Positions 23,851 to 37,455 of a stretch of 64,000 nucleotides of DNA are shown piece after piece; the first letter of the stretch is position 1; each line of letters starts with the position of its first letter. Location of the stretch: NCBI RefSeq assembly GCF_034190915.1, contig NW_026947506.1:38253748-38317747 (forward strand), written 5' to 3'. The translations under genes and the position numbers were made by a program. Origin of the DNA: Cavia porcellus (lineage: Eukaryota; Chordata; Mammalia; Rodentia; Caviidae). Under the pieces are notes generated by a model. It saw only the letters and a list, made by a program, of their open reading frames with translations, had not been told where the DNA came from and made no database searches.

Positions 23851-26800
23851 GGAGAAAAAGAAAAAAAAGTAAAAGGGTACAAGTTATACAGAATTTCACA
23901 AAAAATAAACAATAGGAAATCACTAGTTAATAGATTACATATTGTTAACTTAGAATCAGTTGTTCAAGTTACAAAATTAAAGCATATAAAGAGGACTTTC
24001 AAGTAGTGAGACTGGACTCAGTTTTGTTCAATGATCCAAGAACACTCAGTAATATGGTTATCTATCTTACACACTTCAATATACATGCAGTTTTATTCTT
24101 TAGAGCACTTTCTTTTCCTTTTTTTGTACAATGACAATTACACATTTTGGGTTTTATTACTCACAGAGTTCTTATGACTTTTTTTTGAAGAGAGTAAAGC
24201 CAAAGGTGACATAACAGAACAGAGTCAGTCAAATCAAAAGATGGACATAATAGATAATGTAAAAACTAGATGCTAGGTGATCAACAATGTTACCATATTG
24301 CCTCTTGCTCTCTTAAAATGAATTGCCTGTGTCATCAGTTATAATAAAATTTAACAAAATAGTAAAGAATAAAACCAAAACATCGCAGACATTACAGGAC
24401 TTTAAAAGAAGGTAATAGTCAACTGTAATGTGCGTCATAATGAATCTTATTGTCTTTATACTTGTTGTCTATGCTTTCGAACTTCGTAATGTTAAGCAAA
24501 GCAGAATAGAGGAAAATCAGTCAAAGCTAGTTGGTGAGGGCTATATAGGTTTTCAAATCACGTTTAAAAGCAGACTGAGATAAAAGAGGGCATAACAACA
24601 AAACAGCGCAGGTCAAAGCATAACCATTTAAGCAAAATAGTGTTTCATCACAAGGTATCCTGATATAAAAGTAGTTACCATAGTGTCTCTTACCTTGCAA
24701 TCTTTGAGTATAACTTGGTATACTGTAGCACCAAACCTACCAAGACAATGTAAAGCCATTCAAGGGAATGACAGTATTACAGGGTATTTAATGATGTCTT
24801 TATGGTAATGATGTCTTTAAGTATTTTTGATGTCTTGTATCCAAAATAGCTGTTCCTATAATCCAACCTTCTCTGGCTCATTTCTGTTGAGCTCTTTTTC
24901 TGTCATTAGTTGTGGTTTGTCTTCTTTACTTCCCTTTCCGCCCCATTCATTGTGGCCTCTCTTCCAGTTCTGAAGTCTTGTATTTTCCTTCTTTAGAATA
25001 TCCTGCAGTATTCTCTGTAATGTTGAATTGGTGGTTGCAAATTCCCCTAGTTCCTCTTTATCCTGGAAGCACTTTGTTTTTCCATCAATTTCTAGGGACA
25101 GTTGTGCAGGATATATCAATCTTAGCTGGAGGTTGTTATCTTTCAAAGCTTGAATTATTTCTGCCACACACTCTTCGTGATTTGATGGTTTGTGCCCAGA
25201 AGTCTGTTGTAATTCTGATGGGTGTTCCCTTGTAAGTGATCTGTTTCTTGTGTCTGATCGCTTTTAGTATTCTGTTCTTGTATTGGATTTCTGTTATTTC
25301 TAATATTATTAGCCTGGATATGGGTCTGTTTGGATTGTAGGTGGCTCAGATCCTGTATGCCACGTACATCTGTGTATTTTTAACTTTTGGTAAATTAGGG
25401 AAATTCTCCTGTATTATTTCTGTGAATAGCTTTTGTGGTTCATTTGTTTGTGTCCCTACTTCTTCTTTTATGTTCCTCATTCTTAAGTTATAGATCCTCT
25501 TATCGTCTTGTAGCCTTTGTATTATTGCTGTGTTCATCCTTGTTTTGTTTTTTGGAGAAAAAGAAAAAAAAGTAAAAGGGTACAAGTTATGCAGAATTTC
25601 ACAAAAAATAAACAATAGGAAATCACTAGTTAATAGATTACGTATTGTTAACTTAGAATCAGTTGTTCAAGTTACAAAATTAGAGCATATAAAGTGGACT
25701 TTCAAATAGTGAGACTGGAAAGAGTTTTGTTCAATGATACAAGAAAACTCAGTAATATGGTTATCTGTCTTATACACTTCAATATATATGCAGTTTTATT
25801 TTTAGAGCACTTTCTTTTTCTTTCTTTTGTACAATGAGAATTACACATTTTGTGTTTCGTTACCCCCGCAGTTCTTATTACTTTTTTTGAAGAGTGTAAA
25901 GTAAAATGTGACATAACAGAACAGAGTCGGTCAAATCAAATGGATGGACATAATAGATAAAGTAAAAACTAGATGCAAAGTGCTGAACAATGGTCCCCTT
26001 ACTGCCTCTTGCTATCTTAAAAAGAATTGCCTGTATCATCAATTATAACAAAATTGAACAAAATGTAAAGAATAAAGCCACAACATTGGAGACATTACAG
26101 GACTTTAAATGAAGGTAAGTGTCAACTGGAATGCGTGTCATAATGAATCTTTTTGTCTTTACACTTGTTGCCTATGCTTTCAAACTTCGTACTATCAAGC
26201 AAAGCAGAATAGAGCAAAATGAGTCAAAGCAAGCTCGTGAGGGATATACAGGGTGTCCAGTAAAGTTAAAAAGGCAGACTGAGATAAAAGGGGGCATAAC
26301 CACAAAGTAGTGCAGGTCAAAGCATAAGCATTTAAGCAAAATAGAGTTTCATCACAGGATATCGTGATAAAAGTAGTTACCGTAGTGTTTCTTTCCTTGA
26401 AATCTTTGAGTATAACTTCGTATACGTAGCACCAAACATATCAAGCCAATGTAAAACCATCCAAGGGAATGATAATATTACAGGGTATTTAATGATGTCT
26501 TTTTGGTTATGATGTCTTTAGGTATTTATGATGTCTTGTGTCCAAAATAGCTGTTCTTACCATCCAAACTTCTCTGGCTCATTTCGGTTGAGCTCTTTTT
26601 CTGTCATTAGTTGTCAACCTGTGTTCTTTACTTTGCTTTCTGCTTCATTCATTGTGGCTTCTCTTCCAGTTCTGAAGTCTTATATTTTCCTTCTTTAGCA
26701 TATCCTGCAGTACTCTCTGTAATGTTGAATTGGTGGTTGCAAATTCCCCTAGTTCCTCTTTATCCTGGAAGCACCTTGTTTTTCCATCAATTTCTAGGGA

Positions 26801-28950
26801 CAGTTGTGCAGGATATATCAATCTTAGCTGGAGGTTGTTATTTTTCAAAGCTTGAATTATTTTCCTCCACGCTCTTCATGATTTGATGGTTTGTGCTGAG
26901 AAGTCTGCTGTAAACTCTGATGGGTGTTCCTTTGTAAGTGATCTGTTTATTGTCTTTAGCTGCTTTTAGTACTCTGTTCTTATATTGAATTTCTGTTATT
27001 TTGATTATTATATGCCTGGGTGTGGGTCTGTTTGGATTGTAGGTGGCTCAGATCCTGTATGCCACGTATATCTGTGTATTTTTAACTTTTGGTAAATTAG
27101 GGAAATTCTCCTGTATTATTTCTGTGAAAAGCTTTTGTGGTTCATTTGTTTGTGTCCCTACTTCTTCTTTTATGTTCTTCATTCTTAAGTTATAGATCCT
27201 CTTATCGTCTTGTAGCCTTTGTATTATTGCTGTGTTCATCCTTGTTTTGTTTTTTGGAGAAAAAGAAAAAAAGTAAAAGGGTACAAGTTATGCAGAATTT
27301 CACAAAAAATAAACAATAGGAAATCACTAGTTAATAGATTACGTATTGTTAACTTAGAATCAGTTGTTCAAGTTACAAAATTAGAGCATATAAAGTGGAC
27401 TTTCAAATAGTGAGACTGGAAAGAGTTTTGTTCAATGATACAAGAAAACTCAGTAATATGGTTATCTGTCTTATACACTTCAATATATATGCAGTTTCCT
27501 TTTTTAGAGCACTTTCTTTTTCTTTCTTTTGTACAATGAGAATTACACATTTTGTGTTTCTACCCCCACAGTTCTTATTACTTTTTTTGAAGAGTGTAAA
27601 GTAAAATGTGACATAACAGAACAGAGTCGGTCAAATCAAATGGATGGACATAATAGATAATGTAAAAACTAGATGCAAAGTGATGAACAATGGTCCCCTT
27701 AATGCCTCTTGCTATCTTAAAAAGAATTGCCTGTATCATCAATTATAACAAAATTGAACAAAATGTAAAGAATAAAGCCACAACATTGGAGACATTACAG
27801 GACTTTAAATGAAGGTAAGTGTCAACTGGAATGCGTGTCATCATGAATCTTATTGTCTTTACACTTGTTGCCTATGCTTTCAAACTTTGTACTATCAAAC
27901 AAAGCAGAATAGAGCAAAACGAGTCAAAGCAAGTGGGTGATGGATATACAGGGTTTCCAGTAAAGTTAAAAAGGCAGACTGAGATAAAAGGGGTATAACC
28001 ACAAAGTAGTGCAGGTCAAAGCATAACCATTTAAGCAAAATAGAGTTTCATCACAAGATATCGTGATAAAAGTAGTTACCGTAGTGTTTCTTTCCTTGAA
28101 ATCTTTGAATATAACTTCGTATACGTAGCACCAAACATATCAAGACAATGTAAAACCATCCAAGGGAATGATAATATTACAGGGTATTTAATGAAGTCTT
28201 TATGGTAATTATGTCTTTAGGTATTTATGATGTCTTGTGTCCCAAATAGCTGTTCTTACCATCCAAACTTCTCTGGCTCATTTCGGTTGAGCTCTTTTTC
28301 TGTCATTAGTTTTCAACCTGTGTTCTTTATTTGCTTTCTGCTTCATTCATTGGGGCTTCCCTTCCAGTTCTGAAGTCTTGTATTTTCCTTCTTTAGCATA
28401 TCCTGCAGTACTCTCTGTAATGTTGAATTGGTGGTTGCAAATTCCCCTAGTTCCTCTTTATCCTGGAAGCACCAAACCCATCAATTTCTAGGGACAGTTG
28501 TGCAGGATATATCAATCTTGCCTGGAGGTTGTTATCTTTCAAAGCTTGAATTATTTCCCTCCACGCACTTCATGATTTGATGGTTTGTGCCGAGAAGTCT
28601 GCTGTAATTCTGATGAGTGTTCCTTTGTAAGTGAACTGTTTCTTGTCTTTAACTGCTTTTAGTACTCTCTTGTTATATTGGATTTCTGTTATTTTGATTA
28701 TTATTAGCCTGGGTGTGTGTCTGTTTGGATTGTAGGTGGCTCAGACACTGTATGCCACATACATCTCTGTATTTTTAACTTTTGCTAAATTAGGGAAATT
28801 CTCCTGTATTATTTCTGTGAATAGCTTTTGTGATTCATTTGTTTGTGTCCCTACTTCTTCTTTTATGTTCTTAATTCTTAAGTTATAGATCCTCTTATCG
28901 TCTTGTAGCCTTTGTATTATTGCTGTGTTCATTCTTGTTTTTTTTTTTTT
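23851..28950 (-). repeat. Array block 3: A-B'-B trimer, near-identical to block 2
   Basis: Units split near 25550 and 27255. Small differences from block 2 include one base at 24299 and an oligo-T length change near 23845. Predicted ORF1 fragments in its B' unit are identical to those in block 2. Confidence 0.88.
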
Positions 28951-31900
28951 TGGAGAAAAAGAAAAAAAAGTAAAAGGGTACAAGTTATACAGAATTTCAC
29001 AAAAAATAAACAATAGGAAATCACTAGTTAATAGATTACATATTGTTAACTTAGAATCATTTGTTCAAGTTACAAAATTAAAGCATATAAAGAGGACTTT
29101 CAAGTAGTGAGACTGGAATCAGTTTTGTTCAATGATCCAAGAACACTCAGTAATATGGTTATCTATCTTACACACTTCAATATACATGCAGTTTTATTCT
29201 TTAGAGCACTTTCTTTTCCTTTTTTTGTACAATGACAATTACACATTTTGGGTTTTATTACTCACAGAGTTCTTATGACTTTTTTTGAAGAGAGTAAAGC
29301 CAAAGGTGACATAACAGAACAGAGTCAGTCAAATCAAAAGATGGACATAATAGATAATGTAAAAACTAGATGCTAGGTGATCAACAATGTTACCATAGTG
29401 CCTCTTGCTCTCTTAAAATGAATTGCCTGTATCATCAGTTATAATAAAATTTAACAAAATAGTAAAGAATAAAACCAAAACATCGCAGACATTACAGGAC
29501 TTTAAAAGAAGGTAATAGTCAACTGTAATGTGCGTCATAATGAATCTTATTGTCTTTATACTTGTTGTCTATGCTTTCGAACTTCGTCCTATTAAGCAAA
29601 GCAGAATAGAGGAAAATCAGTCAAAGCTAGTTGGTGAGGGCTATATAGGTTTTCAAATCACGTTTAAAAGCAGACTGAGATAAAAGAGGGCATAACAACA
29701 AAACAGCGCAGGTCAAAGCATAACCATTTAAGCAAAATAGTGTTTCATCACAAGGTATCCTGATATAAAAGTAGTTACCATAGTGTCTCTTACCTTGCAA
29801 TCTTTGAGTATAACTTGGTATACTGTAGCACCAAACCTACCAAGACAATGTAAAGCCATTCAAGGGAATGACAGTATTACAGTGTATTTAATGATGTCTT
29901 TATGGTAATGATGTCTTTAAGTATTTTTGATGTCTTGTATCCAAAATAGCTGTTCCTATAATCCAACCTTCTCTGGCTCATTTCTGTTGAGCTCTTTTTC
30001 GGTCATTAGTTGTGGTTTGTCTTCTTTACTTCCCTTTCCGCCCCATTCATTGTGGCCTCTCTTCCAGTTCTGAAGTCTTGTATTTTCCTTCTTTAGAATA
30101 TCCTGCAGTATTCTCTGTAATGTTGAATTGGTGGTTGCAAATTCCCCTAGTTCCTCTTTATCCTGGAAGCACTTTGTTTTTCCATCAATTTCTAGGGACA
30201 GTTGTGCAGGATATATCAATCTTAGCTGGAGGTTGTTATCTTTCAAAGCTTGAATTATTTCTGCCCCACACTCTTCGTGATTTGATGGTTTGTGCCCAGA
30301 AGTCTGTTGTAATTCTGATGGGTGTTCCCTTGTAAGTGATCTGTTTCTTGTGTCTGATCGCTTTTAGTATTCTGTTCTTGTATTGGATTTCTGTTATTTC
30401 TAATATTATTAGCCTGGATATGGGTCTGTTTGGATTGTAGGTGGCTCAGATCCTGTATGCCACGTACATCTGTGTATTTTTAACTTTTGGTAAATTAGGG
30501 AAATTCTCCTGTATTATTTCTGTGAATAGCTTTTGTGGTTCATTTGTTTGTGTCCCTACTTCTTCTTTTATGTTCTTCATTCTTAAGTTATAGATCCTCT
30601 TATCGTCTTGTAGCCTTTGTATTATTGCTGTGTTCATCCTTGTTTTGTTATTTGGAGAAAAAGAAAAAAAGTAAAAGGGTACAAGTTATGCAGAATTTCA
30701 CAAAAAATAAACAATAGGAAATCACTAGTTAATAGATTACGTATTGTTAACTTAGAATCAGTTGTTCAAGTTACAAAATTAGAGCATATAAAGTGGACTT
30801 TCAAATAGTGAGACTGGAAAGAGTTTTGTTCAATGATACAAGAAAACTCAGTAATATGGTTATCTGTCTTATACACTTCAATATATATGCAGTTTCCTTT
30901 TTTAGAGCACTTTCTTTTTCTTTCTTTTGTAAAATGAGAATTACACATTTTGTGTTTCGTTACCCCCGCAGTTCTTATTACTTTTTTTGAAGAGTGTAAA
31001 GTAAAATGTGACATAACAGAACAGAGTCGGTCAAATCAAATGGATGGACATAATAGATAATGTAAAAACTAGATGCAAAGTGATGAACAATGGTCCCCTT
31101 AATGCCTCTTGCTATCTTAAAAAGAATTGCCTGTATCATCAATTATAACAAAATTGAACAAAATGTAAAGAATAAAGCCACAACATTGGAGACATTACAG
31201 GACTTTAAATGAAGGTAAGTGTCAACTGGAATGCGTGTCATCATGAATCTTATTGTCTTTACACTTGTTGCCTATGCTTTCAAACTTTGTACTATCAAAC
31301 AAAGCAGAATAGAGCAAAACGAGTCAAAGCAAGTGGGTGATGGATATACAGGGTTTCCAGTAAAGTTAAAAAGGCAGACTGAGATAAAAGGGGTATAACC
31401 ACAAAGTAGTGCAGGTCAAAGCATAACCATTTAAGCAAAATAGAGTTTCATCACAAGATATCGTGATAAAAGTAGTTACCGTAGTGTTTCTTTCCTTGAA
31501 ATCTTTGAATATAACTTCGTATATGTAGCACCAAACATATCAAGACAATGTAAAACCATCCAAGGGAATGATAATATTACAGGGTATTTAATGAAGTCTT
31601 TATGGTAATTATGTCTTTAGGTATTTATGATGTCTTGTGTCCCAAATAGCTGTTCTTACCATCCAAACTTCTCTGGCTCATTTCGGTTGAGCTCTTTTTC
31701 TGTCATTAGTTTTCAACCTGTGTTCTTTATTTGCTTTCTGCTTCATTCATTGGGGCTTCCCTTCCAGTTCTGAAGTCTTGTATTTTCCTTCTTTAGCATA
31801 TCCTGCAGTACTCTCTGTAATGTTGAATTGGTGGTTGCAAATTCCCCTAGTTCCTCTTTATCCTGGAAGCACCAAACCCATCAATTTCTAGGGACAGTTG

Positions 31901-32350
31901 TGCAGGATATATCAATCTTGCCTGGAGGTTGTTATCTTTCAAAGCTTGAATTATTTCCCTCCACGCTCTTCATGATTTGATGGTTTGTGCCGAGAAGTCT
32001 GCTGTAATTCTGATGAGTGTTCCTTTGTAAGTGAACTGTTTCTTGTCTTTAACTGCTTTTAGTACTCTCTTGTTATATTGGATTTCTGTTATTTTGATTA
32101 TTATTAGCCTGGGTGTGTGTCTGTTTGGATTGTAGGTGGCTCAGACCCTGTATGCCACATACATCTCTGTATTTTTAACTTTTGCTAAATTAGGGAAATT
32201 CTCCTGTATTATTTCTGTGAATAGCTTTTGTGATTCATTTGTTTGTGTCCCTACTTCTTCTTTTATGTTCTTAATTCTTAAGTTATAGATCCTCTTATCG
32301 TCTTGTAGCCTTTGTATTATTGCTGTGTTCATTCTTGTTTTTTTTTTTTT
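28951..32350 (-). repeat. Array block 4: A-B dimer
   Basis: Units split near 30650. The A type is followed directly by the B type, so the B' unit of the trimer is missing. Period to the next block is about 3.402 kb. Confidence 0.85.
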
Positions 32351-35300
32351 TTTGGAGAAAAAGAAAAAAAAGTAAAAGGGTACAAGTTATACAGAATTTC
32401 ACAAAAAATAAACAATAGGAAATCACTAGTTAATAGATTACATATTGTTAACTTAGAATCAGTTGTTCAAGTTACAAAATTAAAGCATATAAAGAGGACT
32501 TTCAAGTAGTGAGACTGGAATCAGTTTTGTTCAATGATCCAAGAACACTCAGTAATATGGTTATCTATCTTACACACTTCAATATACATGCAGTTTTATT
32601 CTTTAGAGCACTTTCTTTTCCTTTTTTTGTACAATGACAATTACACATTTTGGGTTTTATTACTCACAGAGTTCTTATGACTTTTTTTGAAGAGAGTAAA
32701 GCCAAAGTTGACATAACAGAACAGAGTCAGTCAAATCAAAAGATGGACATAATAGATAATGTAAAAACTAGATGCTAGGTGATCAACAATGTTACCATAT
32801 TGCCTCTTGCTCTCTTAGAATGAATTGCCTGTATCATCAGTTATAATAAAATTTAACAAAATAGTAAAGAATAAAACCAAAACATCGCAGACATTACAGG
32901 ACTTTAAAAGAAGGTAATAGTCAACTGTAATGTGCGTCATAATGAATCTTATTGTCTTTATACTTGTTGTCTATGCTTTCGAACTTTGTACTATTAAGCA
33001 AAGCAGAATAGAGGAAAATCAGTCAAAGCTAGTTGGTGAGGGCTATATAGGTTTTCAAATCACGTTTAAAAGCAGACTGAGATAAAAGAGGGCATAACAA
33101 CAAAACAGCGCAGGTCAAAGCATAACCATTTAAGCAAAATAGTGTTTCATCACAAGGTATCCTGATATAAAAGTAGTTACCATAGTGTCTCTTACCTTGC
33201 AATCTTTGAGTATAACTTGGTATACTGTAGCACCAAACCTACCAAGACAATGTAAAGCCATTCAAGGGAATGACAGTATTACAGTGTATTTAATGATGTC
33301 TTTATGGTAATGATGTCTTTAAGTATTTTTGATGTCTTGTATCCAAAATAGCTGTTCCTATAATCCAACCTTCTCTGGCTCATTTCTGTTGAGCTCTTTT
33401 TCGGTCATTAGTTGTGGTTTGTCTTCTTTACTTCCCTTTCCGCCCCATTCATTGTGGCCTCTCTTCCAGTTCTGAAGTCTTGTATTTTCCTTCTTTAGAA
33501 TATCCTGCAGTATTCTCTGTAATGTTGAATTGGTGGTTGCAAATTCCCCTAGTTCCTCTTTATCCTGGAAGCACTTTGTTTTTCCATCAATTTCTAGGGA
33601 CAGTTGTGCAGGATATATCAATCTTAGCTGGAGGTTGTTATCTTTCAAAGCTTGAATTATTTCTGCCCCACACTCTTCGTGATTTGATGGTTTGTGCCCA
33701 GAAGTCTGTTGTAATTCTGATGGGTGTTCCCTTGTAAGTGATCTGTTTCTTGTGTCTGATCGCTTTTAGTATTCTGTTCTTGTATTGGATTTCTGTTATT
33801 TCTAATATTATTAGCCTGGATATGGGTCTGTTTGGATTGTAGGTGGCTCAGATCCTGTATGCCACGTACATCTGTGTATTTTTAACTTTTGGTAAATTAG
33901 GGAAATTCTCCTGTATTATTTCTGTGAATAGCTTTTGTGGTTCATTTGTTTGTGTCCCTACTTCTTCTTTTATGTTCTTCATTCTTAAGTTATAGATCCT
34001 CTTATCGTCTTGTAGCCTTTGTATTATTGCTGTGTTCATCCTTGTTTTGTTATTTGGAGAAAAAGAAAAAAAGTAAAAGGGTACAAGTTATGCAGAATTT
34101 CACAAAAAATAAACAATAGGAAATCACTAGTTAATAGATTACGTATTGTTAACTTAGAATCAGTTGTTCAAGTTACAAAATTAGAGCATATAAAGTGGAC
34201 TTTCAAATAGTGAGACTGGAAAGAGTTTTGTTCAATGATACAAGAAAACTCAGTAATATGGTTATCTGTCTTATACACTTCAATATATATGCAGTTTCCT
34301 TTTTTAGAGCACTTTCTTTTTCTTTCTTTTGTAAAATGAGAATTACACATTTTGTGTTTCGTTACCCCCGCAGTTCTTATTACTTTTTTTGAAGAGTGTA
34401 AAGTAAAATGTGACATAACAGAACAGAGTCGGTCAAATCAAATGGATGGACATAATAGATAATGTAAAAACTAGATGCAAAGTGATGAACAATGGTCCCC
34501 TTAATGCCTCTTGCTATCTTAAAAAGAATTGCCTGTATCATCAATTATAACAAAATTGAACAAAATGTAAAGAATAAAGCCACAACATTGGAGACATTAC
34601 AGGACTTTAAATGAAGGTAAGTGTCAACTGGAATGCGTGTCATCATGAATCTTATTGTCTTTACACTTGTTGCCTATGCTTTCAAACTTTGTACTATCAA
34701 ACAAAGCAGAATAGAGCAAAACGAGTCAAAGCAAGTGGGTGATGGATATACAGGGTTTCCAGTAAAGTTAAAAAGGCAGACTGAGATAAAAGGGGTATAA
34801 CCACAAAGTAGTGCAGGTCAAAGCATAACCATTTAAGCAAAATAGAGTTTCATCACAAGATATCGTGATAAAAGTAGTTACCGTAGTGTTTCTTTCCTTG
34901 AAATCTTTGAATATAACTTCGTATATGTAGCACCAAACATATCAAGACAATGTAAAACCATCCAAGGGAATGATAATATTACAGGGTATTTAATGAAGTC
35001 TTTATGGTAATTATGTCTTTAGGTATTTATGATGTCTTGTGTCCCAAATAGCTGTTCTTACCATCCAAACTTCTCTGGCTCATTTCGGTTGAGCTCTTTT
35101 TCTGTCATTAGTTTTCAACCTGTGTTCTTTATTTGCTTTCTGCTTCATTCATTGGGGCTTCCCTTCCAGTTCTGAAGTCTTGTATTTTCCTTCTTTAGCA
35201 TATCCTGCAGTACTCTCTGTAATGTTGAATTGGTGGTTGCAAATTCCCCTAGTTCCTCTTTATCCTGGAAGCACCAAACCCATCAATTTCTAGGGACAGT

Positions 35301-35755
35301 TGTGCAGGATATATCAATCTTGCCTGGAGGTTGTTATCTTTCAAAGCTTGAATTATTTCCCTCCACGCTCTTCATGATTTGATGGTTTGTGCCGAGAAGT
35401 CTGCTGTAATTCTGATGAGTGTTCCTTTGTAAGTGAACTGTTTCTTGTCTTTAACTGCTTTTAGTACTCTCTTGTTATATTGGATTTCTGTTATTTTGAT
35501 TATTATTAGCCTGGGTGTGTGTCTGTTTGGATTGTAGGTGGCTCAGACCCTGTATGCCACATACATCTCTGTATTTTTAACTTTTGCTAAATTAGGGAAA
35601 TTCTCCTGTATTATTTCTGTGAATAGCTTTTGTGATTCATTTGTTTGTGTCCCTACTTCTTCTTTTATGTTCTTAATTCTTAAGTTATAGATCCTCTTAT
35701 CGTCTTGTAGCCTTTGTATTATTGCTGTGTTCATTCTTGTTTTTTTTTTTTTTTT
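32351..35755 (-). repeat. Array block 5: A-B dimer, near-identical to block 4
   Basis: Units split near 34055. It shares diagnostic changes with block 4, such as the ATTTGGAG variant of the TTTTTTGGAG join and GTAAAATGAG in place of GTACAATGAG. Confidence 0.85.
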
Positions 35756-37455
35756 GGAGAAAAAGAAAAAAAAGTAAAAGGGTACAAGTTATACAGAATT
35801 TCACAAAAAATAAACAATAGGAAATCACTAGTTAATAGATTACATATTGTTAACTTAGAATCAGTTGTTCAAGTTACAAAATTAAAGCATATAAAGAGGA
35901 CTTTCAAGTAGTGAGACTGGAATCAGTTTTGTTCAATGATCCAAGAACACTCAGTAATATGGTTATCTATCTTACACACTTCAATATACATGCAGTTTTA
36001 TTCTTTAGAGCACTTTCTTTTCCTTTTTTTGTACAATGACAATTACACATTTTGGGTTTTATTACTCACAGAGTTCTTATGACTTTTTTTGAAGAGAGTA
36101 AAGCCAAAGTTGACATAACAGAACAGAGTCAGTCAAATCAAAAGATGGACATAATAGATAATGTAAAAACTAGATGCTAGGTGATCAACAATGTTACCAT
36201 ATTGCCTCTTGCTCTCTTAGAATGAATTGCCTGTATCATCAGTTATAATAAAATTTAACAAAATAGTAAAGAATAAAACCAAAACATCGCAGACATTACA
36301 GGACTTTAAAAGAAGGTAATAGTCAACTGTAATGTGCGTCATAATGAATTTTATTGTCTTTATACTTGTTGTCTATGCTTTCGAACTTTGTACTATTAAG
36401 CAAAGCAGAATAGAGGAAAATCAGTCAAAGCTAGTTGGTGAGGGCTATATAGGTTTTCAAATCACGTTTAAAAGCAGACTGAGATAAAAGAGGGCATAAC
36501 AACAAAACAGCGCAGGTCAAAGCATAACCATTTAAGCAAAATAGTGTTTCATCACAAGGTATCCTGATATAAAAGTAGTTACCATAGTGTCTCTTACCTT
36601 GCAATCTTTGAGTATAACTTGGTATACTGTAGCACCAAACCTACCAAACAATGTAAAGCCATTCAAGGGAATGACAGTATTACAGGGTATTTAATAATGT
36701 CTTTATGGTAATGATGTCTTTAAGTATTTTTGATGTCTTGTATCCAAAATAGCTGTTCCTATAATCCAACCTTCTCTGGCTCATTTCTGTTGAGCTCTTT
36801 TTCTGTCATTAGTTGTGGTTTGTCTTCTTTACTTCCCTTTCCGCCCCATTCATTGTGGCCTCTCTTCCAGTTCTGAAGTCTTGTATTTTCCTTCTTTAGA
36901 ATATCCTGCAGTATTCTCTGTAATGTTGAATTGGTGGTTGCAAATTCCCCTAGTTCCACTTTATCCTGGAAGCACTTTGTTTTTCCATCAATTTCTAGGG
37001 ACAGTTGTGCAGGATATATCAATCTTAGCTGGAGGTTGTTATCTTTCAAAGCTTGAATTATTTCTGCCCCACACTCTTCGTGATTTGATGGTTTGTGCCC
37101 AGAAGTCTGCTGTAATTCTGATGGGTGTTCCCTTGTAAGTGATCTGTTTCTTGTGTCTGATCGCTTTTAGTATTCTGTCCTTGTATTGGATTTCTGTTAT
37201 TTCGAATATTATTAGCCTGGATATGGGTCTGTTTGGATTGTAGGTGGCTCAGATCCTGTATGCCACGTACATCTGTGTATTTTTAACTTTTGGTAAATTA
37301 GGGAAATTCTCCTGTATTATTTCTGTGAATAGCTTTTGTGGTTCATTTGTTTGTGTCCCTACTTCTTCTTTTATGTTCTTAATTCTTAAGTTATAGATCC
37401 TCTTATCGTCTTGTAGCCTTTGTATTATTGCTGTGTTCATTCTTGTTTTTTTTTT
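35756..37455 (-). repeat. Array unit 14: single A unit
   Basis: This A unit is followed by another A-type ORF1 half instead of B or B'. It marks the change from A-B to A-B' organisation. Confidence 0.8.
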
